NCBI GenBank assembly: GCA_902497095.1
Contig: CABVDD010000031.1
Location: forward strand, 1-24,278
Length of the DNA stretch: 24,278 nucleotides
Source: an uncultured Faecalicoccus sp.
Lineage (GTDB): Bacteria > Bacillota_I > Bacilli_A > Erysipelotrichales > Erysipelotrichaceae
Direction of reading: 5' to 3'
Position numbers and translations under genes: made by a program. Below the pieces are notes generated by a model. It was not told the origin of the DNA. It was given only the letters and a program-made list of their open reading frames with translations, and searched no databases. Below, one piece after another: positions 7,780 through 14,230 of this stretch (position 1 is the stretch's first letter; each line of letters opens with the position of its first letter).

Positions 7780-7806
7780 CTAGCACTCTTGTTCTCTGTC
7801 TGCTAA
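7780..7806. promoter_or_regulatory. CIRCE element 1 (HrcA operator)
   Basis: The consensus is TTAGCACTC-N9-GAGTGCTAA. Left arm CTAGCACTC matches 8 of 9, the spacer is exactly nine, and right arm GTCTGCTAA matches 7 of 9. It lies between the hrcA -10 box and its Shine-Dalgarno. Confidence 0.8.
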
Positions 7807-7807
7807 C

Positions 7808-7835
7808 AGTATATCATATTCTTTAGCAAACGCAA
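7808..7835 (-). promoter_or_regulatory. hrcA operon promoter
   Basis: On the minus strand TTGCGT (7835-7830), a 16-base spacer and TATACT (7813-7808). The -35 box lies inside CIRCE 2 and the predicted start lies inside CIRCE 1, so HrcA bound at either element would block RNA polymerase. Confidence 0.5.
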
Positions 7836-7849
7836 GCAAATAGTGCTAA
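7823..7849. promoter_or_regulatory. CIRCE element 2 (HrcA operator)
   Basis: Left arm TTAGCAAAC matches 7 of 9, the spacer is exactly nine, and right arm TAGTGCTAA matches 8 of 9. Its centre is 43 bases from that of element 1, about four helical turns. Each element has one good and one weak arm, in mirror-image arrangement. Confidence 0.75.
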
Positions 7850-7887
7850 AAATTCAATAAATTTAAACCACTTTTCTTTTCTATCTC

Positions 7888-7896
7888 TGATACAAT
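7888..7896 (+). promoter_or_regulatory. Extended -10 promoter of pgeF
   Basis: TGATACAAT, an extended -10 box, ends six bases before the ATG at 7903. No good -35 box is seen. The predicted start of transcription falls on the ATG itself, so the mRNA should be leaderless. Confidence 0.6.
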
Positions 7897-7902
7897 AGAA
7901 TC

Positions 7903-8691
7903 ATGAAACAAATTGAATGCATCAATACTACTGTTTACGGAGCCATCACCTTAAAAGATGCCCTTAAACCTGATCAAAACAATATGGCTTTACATGTATG
8001 TAACGACGAAAAAGGAGTACTTGCCAACCGTAAAGAACTTGAAAAGATCACACTTCCCTTAGCACAATGGGCTTTGCCTTGGCAAAAACACACCGCCAAT
8101 TTTTATCGCGTGACACAAGAAGATAAAGGAAAAGGAGCATTTGATAAAGATACTAGTATCATGAATGTCGATGCGCTATATAGCACAGAACCTGGTCTTT
8201 TGATCGGAGTCTTTACTGCAGATTGCGTAGGTATCTTATTAGTCGATGAATCCACTCCATGTATCTGTGTGATTCATTCTGGATGGAAAGGAACCGTACA
8301 ACAAATCACCACCAAAACAATAAATCATTTAATTCAAGAAAATCTTTTACACCCAGATACAACACAAGCATTCTTCAGTCCCAGTTTACAATTTGATTCT
8401 TTAGAGGTCGGCATGGAAGTTATAGAACAAGTACAGAAACTTCCTTTAGATACAGCTCCTTTTATCCGTATGATTTCTAAAGAAAAAGCTTTATTTGATA
8501 ATCAGGGTATCAATGCCCAAATGTTGATACATGCTGGGATACCCAAGGAAAACATTCATCTTTCCTCAATAGATACATTAACTGACACTGAAAATGGATT
8601 CAGTTATCGCAGAAACAATCGTCTAAAAGAATTTCCTAAATGTGGTGAACATTTTACTTATGGCTATATAAAAGAAAAAACCTCAAATTGA
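7903..8691 (+). CDS. pgeF: PgeF/YlmD-type peptidoglycan editing factor (laccase domain)
   Basis: A 262-residue member of the DUF152/YfiH/YlmD family. Members were long called polyphenol oxidases. E. coli PgeF removes L-Ser wrongly placed at position 1 of the peptidoglycan stem peptide; that role is carried over here by homology only. The three metal-binding residues are in place: His63 (QKHT), Cys108 (TADC) and His125 (IHSGWKGT). DALYSTEPGLLIGVFTADCVGILL and the C-terminal SYRRNN are also typical. Length is normal. There is no Shine-Dalgarno; the -10 box ends six bases upstream, so translation is probably leaderless. It diverges from hrcA, and CIRCE 2 is about 40 bases upstream of its -10, so a mild heat-shock effect is possible. 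A terminator overlaps the stop codon. Confidence 0.85.
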   Translation: MKQIECINTTVYGAITLKDALKPDQNNMALHVCNDEKGVLANRKELEKITLPLAQWALPWQKHTANFYRVTQEDKGKGAFDKDTSIMNVDALYSTEPGLLIGVFTADCVGILLVDESTPCICVIHSGWKGTVQQITTKTINHLIQENLLHPDTTQAFFSPSLQFDSLEVGMEVIEQVQKLPLDTAPFIRMISKEKALFDNQGINAQMLIHAGIPKENIHLSSIDTLTDTENGFSYRRNNRLKEFPKCGEHFTYGYIKEKTSN

Positions 8692-8699
8692 GGTTTTTT
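8675..8699 (+). terminator. Terminator of pgeF
   Basis: AAAAAACCTC (8675-8684) pairs with GAGGTTTTTT (8690-8699) around a 5-base loop, with the TGA stop codon inside the hairpin. Confidence 0.85.
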
Positions 8700-8700
8700 A

Positions 8701-8918
8701 CGCCTTTACAGGCAAAGGATGAATAGTGTATCCATTTTCAGGAGGATACAGATACGATTAGTAGTCCTCTGTGGACAAGAACATTGTAGCCAATCCCAGT
8801 TAAAAAACAATTTTTTATAGTAAAACTGCAAAAATAAAAATTTATTCTTTCTTTTTCAAAAAAGAACAATCTAAAAAATCTTTTGAACAAAAATTTTTAA
8901 TTTCATTTCTACTTCCGC
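8701..8918. other. Gene-free region with possible structured RNA
   Basis: No convincing gene. Positions 8703-8817 are less AT-rich than the rest. They hold a 7-bp hairpin (TGTATCC 8727-8733 with GGATACA 8744-8750) and a GTCC/GGAC hairpin (8764-8776). A possible closing pair GGAT (8717-8720) with ATCC (8793-8796) would give a three-way fold, and an A6/T6 hairpin ends at 8817. It matches no riboswitch or known RNA I can recall. The remainder, 8818-8918, is AT-rich upstream sequence. Confidence 0.3.
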
Positions 8919-8924
8919 TATAAT
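8919..8924 (+). promoter_or_regulatory. -10 box of the DeoR-family gene
   Basis: A consensus TATAAT 21 bases before the ATG, followed by a clear AAAGAGG ribosome site. The -35 region (TTTAAT at 8896-8901) is weak. Confidence 0.45.
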
Positions 8925-8945
8925 TATTTTGAAAAGAGGTATTTT

Positions 8946-9701
8946 ATGTCACGAAAAAAAGAACTTCGTCAAGCTAAGATTCGTCAGTTTTTATTAGAAG
9001 AAAGTCGAATTCGTGTAACAGATTTAGCCAAACGTCTGGAAGTAACCCCCGAAACTTTACGAAACGACATCAGCGAAATGGAGTCTCAATCCCTATTGAT
9101 TCGAGAACATGGTTATGTTCGCATCCAGAATCCTATGCAGGAAACTCCTTTATTGTTTCGTAATCAAGAAAACGTAGAGGCAAAAACACGTGTCGGTATC
9201 CGTGCGTTAAACGAGATTCAAGATGGTTCCGTTGTCTTTTTAGATTCAGGAAGTACAGTTTTATTAGGTATTCCTGCCTTACAAGGCAAAAAAAGTCTGA
9301 CTATCGTAACAAATTCTTTACCTTTGGCTCAACAATGTGCCGCCATGAATTTTGAAATCATCTTTACGGGCGGCATGATCTACAATACCGGATTAAGAGC
9401 TTACGGAACCTTTGCGATCGATATCGTAGATCATATCCACATCGATTTAGCCATCATGGGAACCGATGGATTCAAAAATTGTGATGGCTTTACATCTACA
9501 AACATCAATGAATTAGGCTTTAAGCGTCATGTGATGAATCAAACAGAAAAACTGATCATGGTTACAGATAGCTCCAAATTTTACGATAAAGCTCCTTTTT
9601 CTTTCTGTAAATTCAGAGAATTCGATGTATTAGTGACAAACGAAGTACCAAAAGAAGATTTATTAGCAGTACAAGACATAAAAAAGATCATCCTGGTTTA
9701 G
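8946..9701 (+). CDS. DeoR/GlpR-family transcriptional regulator
   Basis: A 251-residue cytosolic repressor-type protein. Residues about 5-57 form the DeoR winged HTH (KIRQFLLEESRIRVTDLAKRLEVTPETLRNDISEME), here with 'LRNDI' in place of the usual 'IRRDL'. The C-terminal domain is the sugar-phosphate-sensing fold related to ribose-5-phosphate isomerase, with DGSVVFLDSGSTVL, IVTNSLPLA, FTGGMI, IDLAIMGTDGF and LIMVTDSSKF. AAAGAGG lies six bases before the ATG. No sugar operon is adjacent, so the target and inducer cannot be named. It converges with the cation transporter gene: the two overlap by four bases, with both stop codons in the loop of a shared hairpin. Confidence 0.9.
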   Translation: MSRKKELRQAKIRQFLLEESRIRVTDLAKRLEVTPETLRNDISEMESQSLLIREHGYVRIQNPMQETPLLFRNQENVEAKTRVGIRALNEIQDGSVVFLDSGSTVLLGIPALQGKKSLTIVTNSLPLAQQCAAMNFEIIFTGGMIYNTGLRAYGTFAIDIVDHIHIDLAIMGTDGFKNCDGFTSTNINELGFKRHVMNQTEKLIMVTDSSKFYDKAPFSFCKFREFDVLVTNEVPKEDLLAVQDIKKIILV

Positions 9702-9715
9702 ACCATAGGATGATC
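9681..9715. terminator. Shared hairpin at the deoR-like/CDF convergence
   Basis: A 9-bp stem (9686-9694 with 9707-9715) continues as GGT/ACC above a 2-base bulge. The TTAG that holds both stop codons is the apical loop. On the minus strand it is followed by six T, so it terminates the transporter transcript. On the plus strand the T run is weak. Confidence 0.7.
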
Positions 9716-10861
9716 AATTGTCAGCACTAAATATATTTCTTTATCAGATTGCATATGTTTTAAAAGCATGTCACGTATTTGTCTTTCCGTATACTTATCT
9801 TCATAAGGAATGACCAAATCAAAAACCAGGTTTACATGTGTAGGACCTGAAACAATGCGAAAATCATGAAATTTCCATTGCATTCCTAATGATGAAATCG
9901 CATCCGCCACCATCTTTTTATAATGTTCAGTTTGCGGATCATTCACCTTGACCGGATCCATATGCAATACCATTTCAATCCCCATCTGCTTTTTGATTTC
10001 TCGTTCAATATTATCAATCGCATCATGTACGTTAAAAATGTCCTTGGATGCATCTACTTCTACATGGGCACTGGCAAATAAACGATTAGGCCCATAATTA
10101 TGAATCATCAAATCATGCACACCCAATACTTCCGGACTCTCTAAAATAAAATGATCAATTTGTTTAACAACATTAGGATCAGGTGCTTCTCCCAAAAGAG
10201 AGTTCAATACATCTTTAATTAAAGAATATGCATTATATAATATGATCAAAGATACGACCATTCCCATATACCCATCCAGATTCCATCCGACAAGAGGTGA
10301 AATCAGTGTCGATAAAAAAACGGCCCCGGTTCCCATGACATCACTGATTGAATCTAATGCGGTTGCTTCTAAAAGAGATGAATCATAGGTCTTAGATAAA
10401 GATTTATTATAAGCATACATCCATAATTTAACAATAATCGAAATCCCTAAAATCACTAATGTCACAACGCGAAAATCAATAGAAGCAGGATGTAAAATCT
10501 TCATCAAGCTCTCTTTAGCCATTTCGATTCCAATATATCCGACAATCAACCCCACAAAAAGAGAAGCTATGGTTTCGCTTCGTTCATGACCAAATGGATG
10601 ATCTTCATCAGCCGGTTTATTTGATACTACAAAAGAAACAATAGAAATGATATTACTGCAGGCATCAGATAAGTTGTTGATCGCATCGGCTCGAATAGAA
10701 ACACTGTTGACGATAACACCGATCGCATATTTAATCACAAACAAAAAGATATTTGCCAAAATTCCAATAAAGCCACATAATCTACCTACAGCACTTCGTA
10801 CACTAGAATCTTTTGTATTTTGATAATCTTTAACAAATCGTTTTACTAGAAAATTTACCAT
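9698..10861 (-). CDS. Cation diffusion facilitator transporter, probable Mn(II) type
   Basis: A 387-residue CDF-family exporter: a six-helix membrane domain (about residues 30-215) followed by a cytoplasmic metal-sensing domain. It exchanges divalent metal for protons across the inner membrane. The metal site motifs are N62xxxD66 in helix 2 (NNLSD) and D170xxxD174 in helix 5 (DSISD). The Asn/Asp plus Asp/Asp pattern, with no His, is what I recall for Mn exporters such as MntE rather than Zn or Fe/Zn types; this substrate call is inference. The C-terminus is longer than in FieF, with an extra region after about residue 310. The start ATG has no Shine-Dalgarno, and the -10 box ends six bases upstream (leaderless). 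Confidence 0.87.
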   Translation of the reverse strand: MVNFLVKRFVKDYQNTKDSSVRSAVGRLCGFIGILANIFLFVIKYAIGVIVNSVSIRADAINNLSDACSNIISIVSFVVSNKPADEDHPFGHERSETIASLFVGLIVGYIGIEMAKESLMKILHPASIDFRVVTLVILGISIIVKLWMYAYNKSLSKTYDSSLLEATALDSISDVMGTGAVFLSTLISPLVGWNLDGYMGMVVSLIILYNAYSLIKDVLNSLLGEAPDPNVVKQIDHFILESPEVLGVHDLMIHNYGPNRLFASAHVEVDASKDIFNVHDAIDNIEREIKKQMGIEMVLHMDPVKVNDPQTEHYKKMVADAISSLGMQWKFHDFRIVSGPTHVNLVFDLVIPYEDKYTERQIRDMLLKHMQSDKEIYLVLTIDHPMV

Positions 10862-10867
10862 ATTGCG

Positions 10868-10896
10868 ATTGTATCAAAACCATTTCACGCATTCAA
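10868..10896 (-). promoter_or_regulatory. Promoter of the CDF transporter
   Basis: On the minus strand TTGAAT (10896-10891), a 17-base spacer and the extended -10 TGATACAAT (TACAAT at 10873-10868). The -10 ends six bases before the ATG, which predicts a leaderless mRNA. Confidence 0.7.
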
Positions 10897-10926
10897 TCAA
10901 ATTTAGTTACGTTCTACTTACTTTTA

Positions 10927-10935
10927 TGATACAAT
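10927..10935 (+). promoter_or_regulatory. Extended -10 promoter of tRNA-Ser
   Basis: TGATACAAT, the same extended -10 as at pgeF and the CDF gene, ends nine bases before the mature tRNA. A -35 box is not clear. Confidence 0.5.
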
Positions 10936-10944
10936 AACAGGCAT

Positions 10945-11033
10945 GGAGCGGTATCGAAGTGGTCATAACGAGCTCGACTCGAAATCGAGTTGCCTTCACG
11001 GGCACGTGGGTTCGAATCCCACCCGCTCCGCCA
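10945..11033 (+). tRNA. tRNA-Ser (anticodon CGA)
   Basis: A class II tRNA of 89 bases with encoded CCA. The acceptor stem GGAGCGG pairs with CCGCTCC, followed by discriminator G and CCA. The anticodon stem CTCGA/TCGAG (10973-10977, 10985-10989) encloses loop CTCGAAA with anticodon CGA at 10980-10982, reading UCG. A long variable arm (TTGCCTTCACGGGCA) and a normal T-arm (TGGG-TTCGAAT-CCCA) follow. It has its own promoter and terminator. tRNA-Ser genes are common integration sites, and the genes to its right look accessory. Confidence 0.97.
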
Positions 11034-11054
11034 GTTCATTTAAAAAAATTGCAG

Positions 11055-11094
11055 CAGTAAAAACCTGCCATCAGCCAGGGATTTACTGTTTTTT
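11055..11094 (+). terminator. Terminator of tRNA-Ser
   Basis: CAGTAAA (11055-11061) pairs with TTTACTG (11082-11088), with an inner CCTG/CAGG pairing, followed by six T. It occupies the first part of the 293-base gap 11034-11326. The rest of the gap holds one more hairpin (11186-11215) and no gene. Confidence 0.75.
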
Positions 11095-11180
11095 ATGTTT
11101 TAAAGGTCAAAGGTTGTAACAAGTAAAATATTGCCAAATAAAAATAACTGAATATTTGACATATAAGGGTTTTAGTATAG

Positions 11181-11215
11181 AAAAAATAGAGCCCAGTCAC
11201 ACATAGGGGTTCTAT
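11181..11215 (-). terminator. Probable terminator of the katG-DUF4491 unit
   Basis: ATAGAgCCC (11186-11194) pairs, with one wobble, with the GGG(G)TTCTAT arm (11206-11215). On the minus strand the hairpin is followed by six T. It lies about 110 bases after the DUF4491 stop codon; the plus-strand T run is weaker. Confidence 0.5.
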
Positions 11216-11326
11216 CCTTTTATTAAGTTTTCAAAGCTTTGTTTATTCTTTTTTGAAAATCAGTATATCAACGCAATATTATTTTTCAAATGGATGATAA
11301 TTCCGTATTGAAATATTGCCTATACA

Positions 11327-11626
11327 TTAAAATGAATCCTTCTTTTTTCGGTTAGGATTTTGTGGAAACCATCCTTTTTTCACTCTTTCTTCCTGTTCTT
11401 TCAATTCATTTATTCCCCAAAGAGATGAAAATCCCGCAATAGAAAGTGTTGCTGATAAAATAGGTTGATCTGTAAATAAAGATAATACGCACAATATTAA
11501 TCCAACGATCAAAAAACAAGGCCATATTTTAGCACCAAAGTAATACTCACCTTTTATTACGATTGGATGAAATACACCAATCAAAATAAAGGTAATAACG
11601 CCAATAATTATTCCGTCATAATTCAT
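11327..11626 (-). CDS. DUF4491 family membrane protein
   Basis: A 99-residue protein with three hydrophobic segments and a polar, basic tail. The pattern GIIIGVITFILIGVFHPIVIKGEYYFG, a middle region ending GFSSLWGINEL, and KKGWFPQNPNRK matches DUF4491, a small membrane family of unknown function found in anaerobes. It begins 23 bases after katG with no clear Shine-Dalgarno and probably depends on the katG transcript. Whether it has anything to do with peroxide defence is unknown; the link is only position. Confidence 0.8.
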   Translation of the reverse strand: MNYDGIIIGVITFILIGVFHPIVIKGEYYFGAKIWPCFLIVGLILCVLSLFTDQPILSATLSIAGFSSLWGINELKEQEERVKKGWFPQNPNRKKKDSF

Positions 11627-11649
11627 AATATCATTTATGTGTTGTTTTA

Positions 11650-13845
11650 TTAATCAAGCAGATCAAATCGATCGTTATTCATCACTTTTGTCCAAGCTTT
11701 TACAAAGTCTTTGACAAATTTTTCTTTATTGTCATCTTGTGCATAAAATTCACAATAAGAACGAAGAATTGAGTTTGATCCAAATACCAAATCAACTCTA
11801 GAAGCACGATATTTTTCTTCCTGATTTTCTCTAGAAACAATTTTATATGTTCCATCTTCAACTGGAATCCATTGATATTTCATATCCGTCAAGTTGACAA
11901 AGAAATCTTGTGATAAAACACCTGGATTTTCAGTAAACACTCCTAATTGTGAATGGTCATAGTTTACATCTAATACTCGCAATCCACCAATTAATACTGT
12001 CATTTCTGGAGCTGTTAAACCTAGAAGATTTGCTTTATCCACTAAAAGTGATTCTGGTTTATTAGAAATTCCTTGTTGAAGATAATTTCTGAAACCATCG
12101 TATTTAGGTTCTAATACATCAAAAGATGGAGCAAGTGTCATATCTTCTGTCGCATCGCCTCTTCCGGCAACAAATGGCACCGTAATATCAACACCGCCAT
12201 CTTTTGCCGCTTTTTCTATAGCTGCGCTTCCTGCTAAAACAATTAGATCCGCAAGACTGACTTTTTTATCCAAATTTGCTTGAATCTTTCGATATGTATT
12301 TAAAACTCTTTCCAATTTTTCTGGTTCATTCGCTTCCCAGAATTTTTGTGGTGATAAGGCAATTCTTGCTCCATTGGCACCTCCACGATAATCACTCTTG
12401 CGGAAAGTACGAGCGCTATCCCACGCAACAGAAATCATTTCGTATTGCGTCAATCCAGAATTTAAAAGTTGTTCTTTTAAACTTTCGATTCCTTCCTCAG
12501 TTAATGTGTAATCAACCGTTGGAATAGGATCTTGCCAGATAAAATCTTCTTCTGGAATTTCTGGTCCCAAGTATCGAGACTTTGGACCCATATCTCGATG
12601 TGTTAATTTAAACCATGCCTTGGCAAATGCTTCTTCCATTTCTTTTGGATTTTCCAGGAATCTTTGTGCAATAACTTTATACTTTGGATCATAGCGTAAT
12701 GCCATATCCGCATCCGTCATCATTGGTTTTCTTTTAATTGTTGGATCGGCCGCATCCACCGGCATATCTTCCTCATCAATTTCTACTGGTTCCCATTGGA
12801 AGGCTCCAGCAGGACTTTTTACCAATCCCCAATCATATTTAAACAACAATTTCAAATAGCTATGGTTCCAACGATCTGGTGTTGTCGTCCAAGCCCCTTC
12901 TAATCCTGAAGTTACAACATTATTAGCTTTTTGTTTTGGATTTAACCAACCCAATCCTTGTCCTTCTGGACCATTAGCTTCAGGTTCCGGTCCAAGGTTT
13001 TCAGCACGACCAGCTCCGTGCGTTTTACCAACAGTATGTCCACCGACAATCAACGCAACTGTTTCTTCATCACCCATTCCCATTCTTTGGAATGTAACAC
13101 GAATATCCTCCGCTGTTTTACCTGGGTTAGGAATACCATCAACACCTTCTGGATTCACATAGATCAATCCCATTTGTACGGCAGCTAATGGATTATCCAA
13201 TGATTTTCTGTCCTTATCATTTTTATAGCGTTCTTTAGTTGGTGCTAGCCATTCTGCTTCATTACCCCAATTAATATCTTTTTCCGGGCTCCAAATATCT
13301 TCGCGTCCTGCTCCAAATCCAAGAGGTTTAAATCCCATAGATTCATAAGCCACATTTCCGGCAAGAACAATTAAATCAGCCCATGAAATCTTATTTCCAT
13401 ATTTTTTCTTAACTGGCCATAATAAACGACGTGCTTTATCTAAATTCGCATTATCAGGCCAGCTGTTTAATGGTGCAAAGCGCTGATTTCCATTTCCTGC
13501 ACCACCACGTCCATCAAAAGTACGATAGGTTCCCGCACTGTGCCAGGCCATACGAATCATCAAACCACCATATTGTCCCCAATCGGCAGGCCACCAATCT
13601 TGTGGTGTTTGAATCATTTTTTTTATATCTTCCTTTAATGCAGCATAATCAATTTTTTTAAACTCTTCTCGATAATTAAATCCACAATCATTCGGATTTG
13701 TTTTACGATCATGTTGTGCAAGAATATCTAAATTCAAAGTTTCTGGCCACCAAGACTGAACTGGATCTTTCAATTCTGTATTCGATCCTACATTTACTTC
13801 ACTTGTTTGTCCATGATGAAATGGACATTTCATTTCTTCTGCCAT
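11650..13845 (-). CDS. katG: Catalase-peroxidase KatG
   Basis: A 731-residue bifunctional haem enzyme that breaks down hydrogen peroxide and oxidises organic donors in the cytosol. The N-terminal domain has the distal residues Arg98, Trp101 and His102 (IRMAWHSAG) and the proximal haem ligand His270 (GGHTVGKTHGA). Trp101, Tyr229 and Met255 form the Met-Tyr-Trp crosslink needed for catalase activity. The C-terminal half is the usual haem-free duplicate. Length is standard and no disruption is seen. GGAG precedes the ATG. A TATAAT at 13914-13919 (minus) may be its -10; the overlapping AT-rich sequence is only a poor match to a PerR box. KatG is not universal in anaerobic Bacillota, and its position downstream of tRNA-Ser hints at acquisition. 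Confidence 0.98.
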   Translation of the reverse strand: MAEEMKCPFHHGQTSEVNVGSNTELKDPVQSWWPETLNLDILAQHDRKTNPNDCGFNYREEFKKIDYAALKEDIKKMIQTPQDWWPADWGQYGGLMIRMAWHSAGTYRTFDGRGGAGNGNQRFAPLNSWPDNANLDKARRLLWPVKKKYGNKISWADLIVLAGNVAYESMGFKPLGFGAGREDIWSPEKDINWGNEAEWLAPTKERYKNDKDRKSLDNPLAAVQMGLIYVNPEGVDGIPNPGKTAEDIRVTFQRMGMGDEETVALIVGGHTVGKTHGAGRAENLGPEPEANGPEGQGLGWLNPKQKANNVVTSGLEGAWTTTPDRWNHSYLKLLFKYDWGLVKSPAGAFQWEPVEIDEEDMPVDAADPTIKRKPMMTDADMALRYDPKYKVIAQRFLENPKEMEEAFAKAWFKLTHRDMGPKSRYLGPEIPEEDFIWQDPIPTVDYTLTEEGIESLKEQLLNSGLTQYEMISVAWDSARTFRKSDYRGGANGARIALSPQKFWEANEPEKLERVLNTYRKIQANLDKKVSLADLIVLAGSAAIEKAAKDGGVDITVPFVAGRGDATEDMTLAPSFDVLEPKYDGFRNYLQQGISNKPESLLVDKANLLGLTAPEMTVLIGGLRVLDVNYDHSQLGVFTENPGVLSQDFFVNLTDMKYQWIPVEDGTYKIVSRENQEEKYRASRVDLVFGSNSILRSYCEFYAQDDNKEKFVKDFVKAWTKVMNNDRFDLLD

Positions 13846-13947
13846 AGTTTTTCTCCTTTCCTTTTCATAAACTAAAACAGACTTGTGACTTATTTTATTT
13901 TTTAGTCATTTAAATTATAATCATCCCTTTATTATTTTTCCACTTAT

Positions 13948-14103
13948 TCACTCTTTAATTTTTTTATTTCTATATTTTACTAATTTGATAATTTTAAAAA
14001 TAATTATAATAAGAATAATACCTACCAAAAACACAAGTATATACCAAGATAAAGAATGCTCTTGTATTGGTTTTATAGTTTCTGAATCTGAGATTCTTTT
14101 TAA
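13948..14103 (-). pseudogene. Orphan C-terminal membrane-anchor fragment (possible sortase C remnant)
   Basis: An open stretch of 51 codons with no start codon, bounded by stops. It encodes LKRISDSETIKPIQEHSLSW, then a hydrophobic helix (about 20 residues, Ile-rich), and a basic tail (KYRNKKIKE) before TGA. This is the shape of the C-terminal tail of class C sortases, and it lies just downstream of a sortase-dependent adhesin, where a pilin sortase would be expected. No TLxTC catalytic motif or other sortase part is found upstream; a terminator and about 90 bases of AT-rich sequence separate it from the adhesin. The sortase identity is inference; it could be the tail of any membrane protein. 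Confidence 0.4.
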
Positions 14104-14193
14104 TTAATTATAATTTTAACACTACTGATACGAAAAGAAATTTATTTCATTAGTATCACTCTAATAAACTTACAATTCAGATTAAGACAATAT

Positions 14194-14217
14194 AAAAAGA
14201 GCACTAAAGCTCTTTTT
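14194..14217 (-). terminator. Terminator of the adhesin gene
   Basis: A 9-bp perfect stem AAAAAGAGC/GCTCTTTTT (14194-14202 with 14209-14217) with a 6-base loop, 14 bases after the adhesin stop codon. Confidence 0.85.
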
Positions 14218-14230
14218 ATACATGACTATA

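Noticed and set aside
8719..8820. 33-codon frame beginning MNSVSIFRR in the pgeF-deoR gap
   Set aside because: No proper Shine-Dalgarno spacing and no resemblance to a known protein; the stretch looks more like a folded RNA.
13906..13922. PerR box upstream of katG
   Set aside because: Only one half matches the TTATAAT-N-ATTATAA consensus; in AT-rich DNA this is expected by chance.
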